Origin: Alteriqipengyuania bathyomarina_B
GTDB lineage: Bacteria; Pseudomonadota; Alphaproteobacteria; Sphingomonadales; Sphingomonadaceae
Reading direction: 5' to 3'
NCBI RefSeq assembly: GCF_038594605.1
Contig: NZ_JBCFZM010000002.1
Coordinates: 62,001 to 126,000 of the forward strand
DNA length: 64,000 nt
Position numbers and translations under genes: made by a program
Shown here: piece by piece, positions 7,284 through 15,786 of the stretch
Layout of the letters: each line of letters opens with the position of its first letter
How positions within the stretch are numbered: position 1 is the stretch's first letter
The notes under the pieces: model-generated
Database searches by the model: none
What the model saw: only the letters and a program-made list of their open reading frames with translations
Told to the model about the DNA's origin: nothing

Positions 7284-9257
7284 ATGCGTACTCCGGTCGT
7301 CACGATGATGCCGTATAAGATCCGGGCCGCCTTTGCGAAATGGCAGCGTCTGCTTTCGGGCGACGAAATGAGCGAACGCGCCAGGCGCACGCTCGTATCG
7401 AGCCTCTATACCCAGCCTCTCAGCCTCGCAGTGGGTGCCGCCATCGGCATCGTGACGGCCGTCGTGACCGCGTTCTTCGTGCCCACCACGCCAGTCATCG
7501 TCGCGGTGGTCGCCATGACGGTCATCGTGATCGCGCGGGTGCTTGCCTCCTATGCGTTGGCAACGACGACCAGAGCGTCTACCCGCATGCTCGAATTGAC
7601 CTTCGAGATCGGTGCCTTCAGCCATGCCCTGCTGTTCGGCCTGCTGGGCGCCATGACGATCTATTACGGCGCGCCGGTCGAGGTGGAAGTGATGATGGTC
7701 TCGTGCGCGCTGTGCTATGGCATGGGCATCGCCTCGCGCAACGCCGGTCGGCCGATGATCGCGCTCGGCCAGATGCTGCTCAGCTTCATCCCGGTCATCA
7801 TCGCCTGCCTGCTCGACGGGTCGATCGCGCTGCTGATGCTCGGATTCTCGATCCTGATCGCGATCCCGTCGACCGCCAGCGTCACTTTGAACGTGCAGCG
7901 CGTGCTGCACAATTCGATCGCGTCCGCCCAGACGAGCGAGCGGCTGGCCCGCAAGATGGAGGTCCTCGCGCATACCGACATCGTCACCGGCCTGAGCAAT
8001 CGCGCCGGGTTCAACGATCTGCTGGTCAGCCACCTGATGCAGATCGACCCGCAACAACCGCTGGCGCTGTTCTGGCTCGATCTCGACCGCTTCAAGGAGG
8101 TCAACGACCTGCTCGGCCACCAGATCGGCGACCGTGTGCTGTCCGAAGTGGCCCGCCGCCTGCGCGACAGCCTGCCCGAGGGTGCGGGGATAGCGCGCTT
8201 CGGCGGTGACGAGTTCGTGTTCTTCTGCAACGTCCACCATCGCAGCCAGTGCGAAGCGCTGGCTAGACGCATCCTCGAACAGATCATGCGGCCGATGCAT
8301 TTCGACAAGGAGCGGATGGAGCTCAGCGGTTCGATGGGCATCGCGCTGATGCCCGACGACGGGACCGATGCCGATCGCCTGATGCAGGCCGCCGATCTCG
8401 CGCTGTATCACGCCAAGCTCGGCGCGCGCGGCGGCCATCGCTTCTTCGACCCGTCGATGACCCGCGAACTCGCCAGCCGCCGCGAGATCGAGGCCGAGCT
8501 GCGACAGGCGATCAAGCGCGACGAATTGTCGCTGTTCTACCAGCCGATCGTCGATCTCGAAACCGGTCGCATCCGCTGTTTCGAGGCGCTGCTGCGCTGG
8601 TTCCACCCGATCAAGGGGGAGTTGCGCCCGGCAGAGTTTATTCCGGTGGCCGAGGAAACCGGCGTGATCGTGACGCTGGGCAACTGGATCACCCGTCAGG
8701 CGGCCCTTGCCTGCGCCCAGTGGCCCGAGGACATAAGCGTCGCGGTCAACCTTTCGCCGCTGCAGATCAAGGCCCCGGGTGCGGTGCTGGCGATCGAACA
8801 GGCCCTGCGCGAGGCGAAGCTCGACCCTTCGCGGCTGGAGCTGGAAGTAACCGAAAGCCTGTTCATCGAAGACAGCGTACAGACGGCCGCCTTCATCGAG
8901 GAACTGGCCGCCAAGGGCGTGCGCTTCGCACTCGACGATTTCGGCACCGGCTATTCCTCGCTGTCGTACATCCACAAATTCCCGTTCTCCAAGATCAAGG
9001 TCGATCGCTGCTTCGTTTCCGGAGAGGACGCGGGCCCGCGTGCGCATGCCATCATCCGGGCGGTCGCCGCGATGGGGCGTGGGCTGGAGATGGAGATCGT
9101 GGCCGAGGGCCTCGAGGAACAATGCCAGGTCGAAACCGTCCGCGAAGCCGGCTGCACGCTTGGCCAGGGCTATTTCTTCAGCCGCGCGGTGCCCGATTAT
9201 CTCGCTGCGATGCTGCTGGCGCAGGACCGCGATGGCGACGGACTGCGCGCTGCGTGA
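7284..9257 (+). CDS. Membrane GGDEF-EAL protein (cyclic-di-GMP turnover)
   Basis: Bifunctional-type c-di-GMP enzyme of up to 657 aa. About five or six membrane helices fill residues 45-210, forming an unrecognised sensor. A GGDEF domain follows with an intact GGDEF motif near residue 309, then an EAL domain with EALLRW near 434, DDFGTGYSSLSY near 550 and a VAEGLEE loop near 605. The inhibitory I-site RxxD normally five residues before GGDEF is absent (PEGAG is there). Since both catalytic signatures look intact, either activity is possible; net phosphodiesterase action is common in such fusions. The ATG pair at 7305/7308 is an alternative start. Confidence 0.92.
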   Translation: MRTPVVTMMPYKIRAAFAKWQRLLSGDEMSERARRTLVSSLYTQPLSLAVGAAIGIVTAVVTAFFVPTTPVIVAVVAMTVIVIARVLASYALATTTRASTRMLELTFEIGAFSHALLFGLLGAMTIYYGAPVEVEVMMVSCALCYGMGIASRNAGRPMIALGQMLLSFIPVIIACLLDGSIALLMLGFSILIAIPSTASVTLNVQRVLHNSIASAQTSERLARKMEVLAHTDIVTGLSNRAGFNDLLVSHLMQIDPQQPLALFWLDLDRFKEVNDLLGHQIGDRVLSEVARRLRDSLPEGAGIARFGGDEFVFFCNVHHRSQCEALARRILEQIMRPMHFDKERMELSGSMGIALMPDDGTDADRLMQAADLALYHAKLGARGGHRFFDPSMTRELASRREIEAELRQAIKRDELSLFYQPIVDLETGRIRCFEALLRWFHPIKGELRPAEFIPVAEETGVIVTLGNWITRQAALACAQWPEDISVAVNLSPLQIKAPGAVLAIEQALREAKLDPSRLELEVTESLFIEDSVQTAAFIEELAAKGVRFALDDFGTGYSSLSYIHKFPFSKIKVDRCFVSGEDAGPRAHAIIRAVAAMGRGLEMEIVAEGLEEQCQVETVREAGCTLGQGYFFSRAVPDYLAAMLLAQDRDGDGLRAA

Positions 9258-9467
9258 GACGAGAAATGCGGTTGAGAAGCATTATCGCAAAAGCCTGACT
9301 TCTGCGTTCTTTTGCCGGTTGCAATCCCCCCATACCGGGCCTAGGTCCACCGCCAGAAAGCGGCCTTTTGCGCGTAATCCCTCGGGGACGCCGATGGAGC
9401 GCATAGGGCCCGCGATACGTTACTGGACTCCCTGGCGTCCCCGGCAACCCAAGGACTGATACCCCCC

Positions 9468-10442
9468 ATGGCCAATTCCGCAGGACGCAAGAAAATCGCC
9501 CTCATCGGCTCCGGCATGATCGGAGGCACCCTCGCCCATCTCGCGGCGAAGAAGGAAATGGGCGACATCGTCCTGTTCGACATTGCCGAGGGCATGCCGC
9601 AGGGCAAGGCGCTGGACCTGTCGCAGTGCGGCCCGGTCGAAGGCTTCGATGCCAAGATCACGGGCACCAACGATTATGCCGACATTGCCGGTGCGGACGT
9701 CATCATCGTCACTGCCGGCGTGCCGCGTAAGCCCGGCATGAGCCGCGACGACCTGCTCGGCATCAACCTCAAGGTGATGAAGGCGGTCGGCGAAGGCATC
9801 AAGAACAACGCACCCGACGCGTTCGTGATCTGCATTACCAACCCGCTCGACGCGATGGTCTGGGCGCTGCGCGAATTTTCCGGCCTGCCGCACAACAAGG
9901 TGGTCGGCATGGCGGGCGTGCTCGATAGCGCGCGCTTCGCGACCTTCCTCGCGTGGGAATTCGACGTGTCGGTGAAGGACGTGAACGCCTTCGTGCTCGG
10001 CGGCCACGGCGACACGATGGTGCCCGTCACCAGCTACACCACGATCAACGGCATCCCGGTCAACGACTTCGCCAAGATCAAGGGCGTCGATCAGAGCCGC
10101 ATCGACGAAATCGTCGACCGCACCCGCAAGGGCGGCGGCGAGATCGTCGGTCTGCTCGGCAACGGCTCCGCCTACTACGCCCCCGCCACCAGCGCGATCA
10201 GCATGGCCGAGGCGTATCTGGGCGACCAGAAGCGCATCCTGCCCTGCGCCAGCTATGTCGAGGGCAAGTACGGCCTCGACGGTCTTTACGTGGGCGTCCC
10301 CACCGTGATCGGCGCGGGCGGCACCGAGGACGTGATCGAGATCGAGCTGTCGGACGAAGAAAAGTCCAACCTCAAGGTCAGCACCGACGCGGTCGAAGAG
10401 CTGCTCGAAGCCTGCAAGGGGCTGGATAGCAGCCTTGCTTAG
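9468..10442 (+). CDS. mdh: Malate dehydrogenase (NAD-dependent)
   Basis: Catalyses malate to oxaloacetate in the TCA cycle. The 324-aa LDH-like malate dehydrogenase has the NAD-binding GSGMIGG at residues 14-20, the active-site loop VPRKPGMSR near 85-93 (Arg specifies the dicarboxylate) and the catalytic His in GGHGDTMV near 180. Length is normal for the family (about 320). It heads the cluster mdh-sucD-sucA-sucB-lpd. Its stop codon overlaps the TTG start of the next exported-protein gene by eight bases, pointing to cotranscription. The 200 bases upstream hold no gene and probably contain the promoter. Confidence 0.97.
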   Translation: MANSAGRKKIALIGSGMIGGTLAHLAAKKEMGDIVLFDIAEGMPQGKALDLSQCGPVEGFDAKITGTNDYADIAGADVIIVTAGVPRKPGMSRDDLLGINLKVMKAVGEGIKNNAPDAFVICITNPLDAMVWALREFSGLPHNKVVGMAGVLDSARFATFLAWEFDVSVKDVNAFVLGGHGDTMVPVTSYTTINGIPVNDFAKIKGVDQSRIDEIVDRTRKGGGEIVGLLGNGSAYYAPATSAISMAEAYLGDQKRILPCASYVEGKYGLDGLYVGVPTVIGAGGTEDVIEIELSDEEKSNLKVSTDAVEELLEACKGLDSSLA

Positions 10443-11058
10443 GTTTGGCTCTCTCCTGCCAATTGCCCTTGCAGTGCCGTTGGTGACTGCACGCAGCGCC
10501 GCTTCCGAACCAAGTCAGGAAGACCTTGCGGCTGCGGCGGCGGCCGACGCGGGAGCGCTCGAAGCATTTGACGAGGCTTGCCTTGGGGAAGGCGACCTGA
10601 GCGCGAGCCTTCCCAAAGCCAAGGAAAATGGGTGGGTCGAATTCACCCCTCCCGCCGAGAGCATGATGGGTAAGCACCGAGAGATGCTCCGTGATGGCCC
10701 TGCTTTCGACCGGCCCGAGACCGCATTCCTGCGAAAGAACTCCAATCGAGCCGAGATAGCGATGTGGGAGACGACGACCCTGTCGGGCTCGGATTACATC
10801 TTCGAGTGCGAGGTTGTTGAGGCAGACGCGGCGGAACTTGATCTCGCGGCCCTGGAAGCTTGGGCTGAGGTGCCGATAAAAGAACGCCAGATAGATGATA
10901 GCCCGGTATATTATGACTTGGAGGGTGGTCGTTTCTCCGACGGTCTCGGCGGCAACGCCACCGCCTATTTTTCCGCAAATACTTCAGAATACCAGACACT
11001 TCGCGGCTTGATTGTATCGACCAATCGCAGCAGCTTTTCAGAAGAAGAGGTAAACTGA
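10435..11058 (+). CDS. Exported protein of unknown function (copy A before sucD)
   Basis: A 207-aa protein with a TTG start overlapping the end of mdh; the start is supported by a signal peptide that begins straight away (LLRFGSLLPIALAVPLV, cleaved near ARSAAS). The mature part is acidic with three Cys and no recognised domain. Its stop overlaps the ATG of a 15-codon relic of the sucD start (TGATG). In size, exported nature and position before a sucD start it parallels the gene at 11102-11635, and short stretches look alike (AFDEACL versus AIDACEA), so the two may be old duplicates. Its base composition is slightly less GC-rich than mdh or sucD. Confidence 0.6.
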   Translation: MLRFGSLLPIALAVPLVTARSAASEPSQEDLAAAAAADAGALEAFDEACLGEGDLSASLPKAKENGWVEFTPPAESMMGKHREMLRDGPAFDRPETAFLRKNSNRAEIAMWETTTLSGSDYIFECEVVEADAAELDLAALEAWAEVPIKERQIDDSPVYYDLEGGRFSDGLGGNATAYFSANTSEYQTLRGLIVSTNRSSFSEEEVN

Positions 11059-11105
11059 TGTCCAGCCTCGCAACCAAAGACACCAAGGTCGTCACCCAAC
11101 AATGA
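11058..11105 (+). pseudogene. 15-codon relic of the sucD start
   Basis: A tiny open frame, MSSLATKDTKVVTQQ, matches the first 15 residues of SucD (MSILVDKNTKVITQG) at nine positions; 32 of the first 42 bases agree. It begins at an ATG overlapping the stop of the exported-protein gene before it (TGATG) and ends in a TGA overlapping the ATG of the next (ATGA), so it still links the two by translational coupling. The best explanation is a tandem duplication of an exported-protein gene plus the start of sucD, after which the first copy of sucD was lost. Confidence 0.7.
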
Positions 11106-11635
11106 ACGCCCCCACAAAATTTCTTATTCTCGGACCGCTCGTTGCTCTCGCCGCAGCGCCCGCTGCCGCAGCGGAGGACGAAGTCGCCACCCCCGCGCAG
11201 ATCGCCGAGGCGATCGATGCGTGCGAGGCTGTCACCAGCACCGACAAGGTCGAATTCCGCCGCCTCGAAAGCCTCGGCTTTCCGACCGCGGAAAAGCGCG
11301 GCGCCAACCGTGGGCGCAACAAGGTGATCGGCGCACACCAGAAGCCGGGCAACCCGGTGCTGGTGGTGATCGCGGACGAGCAGGTCGAGAACAAGACCTG
11401 CCTTGTGCGCGTGAAGCTGGCGCAGACGACCGACTATGCGCCGACGCTGCAGGGCCTGTCGGAAATCATCGGCATGCCCGTCCGCGCCGAAGCAAACAGC
11501 TATTTCTGGACCCTCGAAGGGCACGAAATGCGCGTCGATCCGGCGGGCGACGCCAAGGAACCCGTGGCGCGATTCGAGATTTCCGCCACCCAGACACCCG
11601 CAACCCCCGCCGACCAGCAGGAGACGGCCGAATGA
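11102..11635 (+). CDS. Exported protein of unknown function (copy B before sucD)
   Basis: A 177-aa protein with a clear signal peptide (FLILGPLVALAAAPAAAAED). The mature domain, about residues 27-165, has two Cys (AIDACEA and KTCLVRV) that could form a disulphide, and ends in a Pro/Thr/Gln-rich tail. I do not recognise the family. Its ATG overlaps the stop of the sucD-start relic and its stop overlaps the sucD ATG (ATGA), so it is translated with sucD. A role tied to succinyl-CoA ligase is not obvious for an exported protein; the coupling may only reflect insertion history. Confidence 0.65.
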   Translation: MNAPTKFLILGPLVALAAAPAAAAEDEVATPAQIAEAIDACEAVTSTDKVEFRRLESLGFPTAEKRGANRGRNKVIGAHQKPGNPVLVVIADEQVENKTCLVRVKLAQTTDYAPTLQGLSEIIGMPVRAEANSYFWTLEGHEMRVDPAGDAKEPVARFEISATQTPATPADQQETAE

Positions 11636-12522
11636 GCATCCTCGTAGACAAGAACACCAAGGTCATCACGCAAGGGATGACCGGCGAAACCGGCACTTTC
11701 CACACGCAGCAGGCGCTCGATTACGGGACGCAGATGGTCGGCGGTGTCACGCCCGGCAAAGGCGGCACCACGCACCTCGGCCTGCCCAACTTCAACACGG
11801 TGAAGGAAGCCGTCGCCGAAACCGGCGCGACCGCCAGCGTGATCTACGTGCCGCCGCCCTTCGCCGCAGACGCGATCTGCGAAGCGATCGACGCGGGCGT
11901 GGAGCTGATCGTGACGATCACCGAAGGCATCCCCGTGCTCGACATGGTGCGCGCCAAGGCCGCGCTCGCGGGCAGCAACTCGCGCCTGATCGGTCCGAAC
12001 TGCCCCGGCGTGCTGACGCCCGGCGAATGCAAGATCGGCATCATGCCGGGCTCGATCTTCAAGAAGGGCAGCGTGGGCGTGGTCTCGCGCTCGGGCACGC
12101 TGACCTATGAAGCGGTGCACCAGACGACCAATGCGGGCCTCGGCCAGACGACGGCTGTCGGCATCGGCGGCGATCCCGTAAACGGCACCAACTTCATCGA
12201 CGTGCTCGACCTGTTCCTCGACGATCCGGAAACCGAGAGCATGATCATGATCGGCGAAATCGGCGGCAGCGCCGAAGAAGAAGCCGCGCAGTTCCTCGCC
12301 GACCAGAAGGCCAAGGGCCGCTGGAAGCCGACCGTCGGCTTCATCGCGGGCCGCACGGCGCCTCCGGGCCGCCGCATGGGCCACGCAGGCGCGATCGTCT
12401 CGGGCGGCCAGGGCGGCGCGGACGACAAGATCGCGGCGATGGAAGCTGCCGGCATTCGCGTGGCGCAGAGCCCAAGCGAACTGGGCACGACTTTGGCCGC
12501 GCTGCTGAAGGAAGACGCCTGA
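11632..12522 (+). CDS. sucD: Succinyl-CoA ligase alpha subunit
   Basis: Alpha subunit of succinyl-CoA synthetase, which makes ATP or GTP from succinyl-CoA in the TCA cycle. The 296-aa protein has the CoA-binding N-terminal fold (VITQGMTGETGTFHT, GGVTPGKGG), the RLIGPNCPGVLTPGECKIGIMPG block and the phosphohistidine loop GRRMGHAGAIVSGG (His near residue 250). Start at 11632 overlaps the preceding gene; a longer in-frame extension upstream is a shadow of that gene. The beta subunit sucC, usually directly before sucD, is not in the window and must be elsewhere for the enzyme to work. Confidence 0.96.
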   Translation: MSILVDKNTKVITQGMTGETGTFHTQQALDYGTQMVGGVTPGKGGTTHLGLPNFNTVKEAVAETGATASVIYVPPPFAADAICEAIDAGVELIVTITEGIPVLDMVRAKAALAGSNSRLIGPNCPGVLTPGECKIGIMPGSIFKKGSVGVVSRSGTLTYEAVHQTTNAGLGQTTAVGIGGDPVNGTNFIDVLDLFLDDPETESMIMIGEIGGSAEEEAAQFLADQKAKGRWKPTVGFIAGRTAPPGRRMGHAGAIVSGGQGGADDKIAAMEAAGIRVAQSPSELGTTLAALLKEDA

Positions 12523-12529
12523 CGCCAGC

Positions 12530-12562
12530 GTGTGAGCCCCAGCTGAATGCTGGGGCTCACAC
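12530..12562. repeat. Perfect palindrome between sucD and the GIY-YIG gene
   Basis: Perfect 14-bp arms GTGTGAGCCCCAGC and GCTGGGGCTCACAC around the 5-base loop TGAAT, starting eight bases after the sucD stop. No T-run follows, so it is not a standard terminator. Read on the minus strand its core (CCCAGC, loop ATTCA, GCTGGG) is nearly the same as the palindrome at 12886-12905 on the plus strand, so the two flank the GIY-YIG gene as inverted copies. Confidence 0.85.
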
Positions 12563-12577
12563 CGCGAGGAGGAACGC

Positions 12578-12865
12578 TTGAGGGAGGGCTTCGTCTATAT
12601 CCTGACGAACCGGAAAAACGGAGTTCTCTACATCGGGTCGACGAATGATCTTGCGAGACGCCTCGAACAGCATCGGGCTGGAAGCGTGCCCGGCTTTGCA
12701 AAGAAATACCAATGTCGGCGCCTCCCATGGTTCGAACGGTTCGATAATATCCACGATGCCCGCGTCGTGGAGCGGCGGATGAAGGCTTGGAAACGCGACT
12801 GGAAGATCGAGCTGATCGAGAAGACCAACCCGGGGTGGTCGGATTTGAGCGATCGCTTGGTCTAG
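12578..12865 (+). CDS. Small GIY-YIG endonuclease-family protein
   Basis: A 95-aa protein consisting of a single GIY-YIG nuclease domain of the UPF0213/YhbQ-like type. The first motif is GFVYIL at residues 4-9 and the second is VLYIGSTNDLARRLEQH, with the conserved Arg and His; a conserved-type Glu lies in VVERRMKAWKR. The TTG start is supported by a strong binding site, GAGGAGGAA, just upstream. It sits between sucD and sucA, with related palindromes on either side, which is odd for a TCA operon and suggests a small mobile or palindrome-processing unit. Nuclease activity is inferred from the family, and the true substrate is unknown. Confidence 0.85.
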   Translation: MREGFVYILTNRKNGVLYIGSTNDLARRLEQHRAGSVPGFAKKYQCRRLPWFERFDNIHDARVVERRMKAWKRDWKIELIEKTNPGWSDLSDRLV

Positions 12866-12885
12866 GACGTACTTGACGGAAGGAG

Positions 12886-12905
12886 GTCCCAGCATTCGCT
12901 GGGAC
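12886..12905. repeat. Palindrome between the GIY-YIG gene and sucA
   Basis: Arms GTCCCAGC and GCTGGGAC around ATTC. It is an inverted relative of the palindrome at 12530-12562. An excellent Shine-Dalgarno-like AAGGAGG lies just before it (12880-12886), 35 bases from the sucA ATG, much too far to act directly. This suggests the palindrome was inserted between the old sucA binding site and its start codon. Confidence 0.75.
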
Positions 12906-12921
12906 TCAGAAGTGACAAAGA

Positions 12922-15780
12922 ATGGGTAACGAAAACCAGTCATTCCTGCCGGAGCTCGGCGATCAGGACGGTGCGCAGCAAGGGCCTAGTTGGGCCAACC
13001 CGCGCTGGCCGTTGACCGATTCGGCGAGCGAGACCGACCTTACGCAGGCACTCGACCCGACCGCGATGAAACTCGCGGTCAAGCAGGCGGCGCAGAAGGC
13101 GGGCAAGCCGACCGACGAGGCGAGCATTACGCAGGCCGCCGAAGACGCGATCCGCGCCATGCTGCTGATCCGCACCTTCCGCGTCCGCGGGCACCTTGCC
13201 TCCGATCTCGATCCGCTGGGTCTGTCCAAGCGCGATTTGCCCGACGATCTGAAGCTGGAGTGGCACTTCCCCGAAGATGCGATGAACCGGCAGATCTATG
13301 TCGGTGGCAATCTGGGCCTCGACTGGACCACCCCGCGCGAGCTCTATGCCTGCCTCAAGGCCAATTACTGCGGCAAGGTCGGCCTCGAATACATGCATAT
13401 CTCCGACGTGGAGGAGCGCCGCTTCCTGCAGGACCGGATCGAAGGCCCCGAGGCCGTCATCCAGTTCACCCCCGAAGGCAAGCGCGCAATCCTTTCCGCG
13501 GTGATCCGTGGCGAGGAGTTCGAAAACTTCCTCGGCAAGAAATACGTCGGCACCAAGCGTTTCGGGCTCGACGGCGGCGAAGGGATGATCCCCGCGCTCG
13601 AAGCGGTCATCAAGTATGGCGGCCAGATGGGCGTGCGCGAGATCATCTACGGCATGGCCCACCGCGGCCGCCTGAACGTGCTCGCCAATGTGATGGCCAA
13701 GCCGTACCGCGTGATCTTCCACGAATTCTCCGGCGGCAGCGCCAATCCGGAAGACGTCGGCGGTTCGGGCGATGTGAAATACCACCTCGGCACCAGCACC
13801 GATCGCGAATTCGACGGGATCAAGGTTCACATGAGCCTGGTGCCCAACCCGAGCCACCTCGAAGCGGTCGATCCGGTGGTGCTGGGCAAGGCCCGCGCGC
13901 AGCAGGCGTTCCGCGACGATCTGGCGCAGCACGAGCAGGTGCTGCCAGTGCTGATCCACGGCGACGCGGCCTTCGCAGGCCAGGGCATCGTGTGGGAGAC
14001 GCTCAGCTTCTCCGGCATTCCCGGCTACAACACCGGCGGCGTCATCCACTTCATCATCAACAACCAGATCGGCTTCACCACCAGCCCGAAGTTCGCGCGT
14101 TCCTCGCCCTACCCGAGCGATGTGGCGAAGGGCGTGCAGGCGCCGATCCTGCATGTGAACGGCGACGATCCCGAAGCGGTCACCTTCGCCTGCAAGCTGG
14201 CGATCGAATACCGTCAGAAATTCCGTCGCGACATCGTGATCGACATGTGGTGCTACCGCCGCTTCGGCCACAACGAGGGCGACGAGCCAAGCTTCACCCA
14301 GCCCCAGATGTACGATGCGATCAAGCAGCATCGCAAGATCAGCGTGATCTATTCCGACCGCCTGCTGAGCGATGGCGTGATCGAGGACGGCTTCGTGGAA
14401 GAGCAGCGCAAGGACTTTACCGCGCATCTTCAGGAAGAGTTCGAAGCGGGCAAGAACTACAAGGCGAACGAAGCCGACTGGTTCGGCGGTCGCTGGGCGG
14501 GCCTCAACAAGCCGGTCGATCCGGAAACCGCGCGTCGCAACGTCGAAACCGCGCTTCCGAAGAAGCTGTTCGAAAGCCTCGGCCGCACGCTGACCACCGT
14601 GCCCGACGATGTCAGCATCCACCGCACGCTGGGCCGCGTGCTCGATGCCAAGCGCGAGATGTTCGAGCATGGCGAGGGCTTCGACTGGGCGACCGGCGAA
14701 GCGCTGGCCTATGGCAGCCTCGTGACCGAAGGCTACGGCGTGCGCCTGTCCGGCCAGGATTCGGGGCGCGGCACGTTCAGTCAGCGCCACGCGGTGTGGC
14801 ACGATCAGAAGGAAGAGGGGAAGACCTACATCCCCCTCACCACGCTCCCGCACGGCAAGTTCGAGGTCTACGACAGCCCGCTATCCGAATACGGCGTGCT
14901 CGGCTTCGAATACGGCTTTGCCCTCGCAGACCCCAAAACGCTGGTTCTCTGGGAAGCGCAGTTCGGCGATTTCGCCAACGGTGCGCAGATCATGATCGAC
15001 CAGTTCATCGCCAGCGGCGAGGTCAAGTGGCTGCGCGCCAACGGGCTCGTAATGCTGCTGCCGCATGGCTACGAAGGCCAGGGGCCGGAGCACAGCTCCG
15101 CGCGGCTCGAACGCTTCCTGCAATTGTGCGCGAACGACAATATCCAGGTGTGCAACATCACCATGCCGCACAATTACTTCCACGTGCTGCGGCGGCAGAT
15201 GCTGCGTCCGTTCCGCAAGCCGCTGGTGATCATGACGCCCAAGAGCCTGCTTCGCCACCCGATGGCAAAAAGCGCGGCGAAGGACTTCATGGGCGACAGC
15301 CAGTTCAAGCGCATCCTTTCCGATACGAAGGAGATCGCGGAAGAGAAGGTAAAGCGCCTCGTCCTGTGTTCGGGCAAGGTCGCTTTCGACCTGATCGAAC
15401 GCCGCGACGAGGAAGAGCTGGACGATGTCTCGATCGTGCGGATCGAACAGCTCTATCCCTTCCCTGGCGACCCGCTGGCGGATCGCATCGGGCGGATGAA
15501 AAATCTCGAAAGCATCGTGTGGTGCCAGGAAGAGCCGCGCAACAATGGCGCATGGTTCTTCGTAAACGAGAGGATCGAAGCCGCGCTCTCCAAAGCCGGC
15601 AAGGACGGCATGCGCCCCAGCTATGCAGGCCGCGAAGAAGCCGCATCGCCCGCCACCGGCCTCGCCAAGCGGCACCAGGCGCAACAGGAAGCGCTGGTCA
15701 CCATCGCGCTGGGCCTCGCCGATGGCGGCGCAGCCAAGCGCGCGCTCAAGAAAACCGAACTCGCCGAAAAGAAGGTCTGA
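12922..15780 (+). CDS. sucA: 2-oxoglutarate dehydrogenase E1 component
   Basis: Thiamine diphosphate-dependent E1 subunit that decarboxylates 2-oxoglutarate and passes the succinyl group to the lipoyl arm of SucB. The 952-aa length is typical. Visible are GMAHRGRLNVLANV near residue 250, HGDAAFAGQG near 347, the thiamine-binding GDDPEAVTFACKLAIEYR region near 415, and the transketolase-like HGYEGQGPEHSSARLERFLQL near 715. It starts at the first in-frame ATG after a stop codon; the binding site is weak (AGAAGTGA), a better one being stranded 35 bases upstream beyond a palindrome. sucB follows after six bases. Confidence 0.97.
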   Translation: MGNENQSFLPELGDQDGAQQGPSWANPRWPLTDSASETDLTQALDPTAMKLAVKQAAQKAGKPTDEASITQAAEDAIRAMLLIRTFRVRGHLASDLDPLGLSKRDLPDDLKLEWHFPEDAMNRQIYVGGNLGLDWTTPRELYACLKANYCGKVGLEYMHISDVEERRFLQDRIEGPEAVIQFTPEGKRAILSAVIRGEEFENFLGKKYVGTKRFGLDGGEGMIPALEAVIKYGGQMGVREIIYGMAHRGRLNVLANVMAKPYRVIFHEFSGGSANPEDVGGSGDVKYHLGTSTDREFDGIKVHMSLVPNPSHLEAVDPVVLGKARAQQAFRDDLAQHEQVLPVLIHGDAAFAGQGIVWETLSFSGIPGYNTGGVIHFIINNQIGFTTSPKFARSSPYPSDVAKGVQAPILHVNGDDPEAVTFACKLAIEYRQKFRRDIVIDMWCYRRFGHNEGDEPSFTQPQMYDAIKQHRKISVIYSDRLLSDGVIEDGFVEEQRKDFTAHLQEEFEAGKNYKANEADWFGGRWAGLNKPVDPETARRNVETALPKKLFESLGRTLTTVPDDVSIHRTLGRVLDAKREMFEHGEGFDWATGEALAYGSLVTEGYGVRLSGQDSGRGTFSQRHAVWHDQKEEGKTYIPLTTLPHGKFEVYDSPLSEYGVLGFEYGFALADPKTLVLWEAQFGDFANGAQIMIDQFIASGEVKWLRANGLVMLLPHGYEGQGPEHSSARLERFLQLCANDNIQVCNITMPHNYFHVLRRQMLRPFRKPLVIMTPKSLLRHPMAKSAAKDFMGDSQFKRILSDTKEIAEEKVKRLVLCSGKVAFDLIERRDEEELDDVSIVRIEQLYPFPGDPLADRIGRMKNLESIVWCQEEPRNNGAWFFVNERIEAALSKAGKDGMRPSYAGREEAASPATGLAKRHQAQQEALVTIALGLADGGAAKRALKKTELAEKKV

Positions 15781-15786
15781 CGAAAC

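Noticed and set aside
7281..9122. Long minus-strand frame opposite the GGDEF-EAL gene
   Set aside because: Shadow frame; no start signals and no recognisable domain.
12530..12562. Palindrome as an intrinsic terminator of sucD
   Set aside because: No T-run follows on either strand and the operon appears to continue, so a repeat/insertion reading fits better.
12940..14853. Long minus-strand frame opposite sucA
   Set aside because: Shadow of the sucA coding frame; His/Asp/Glu-rich, low-quality composition and no domain.
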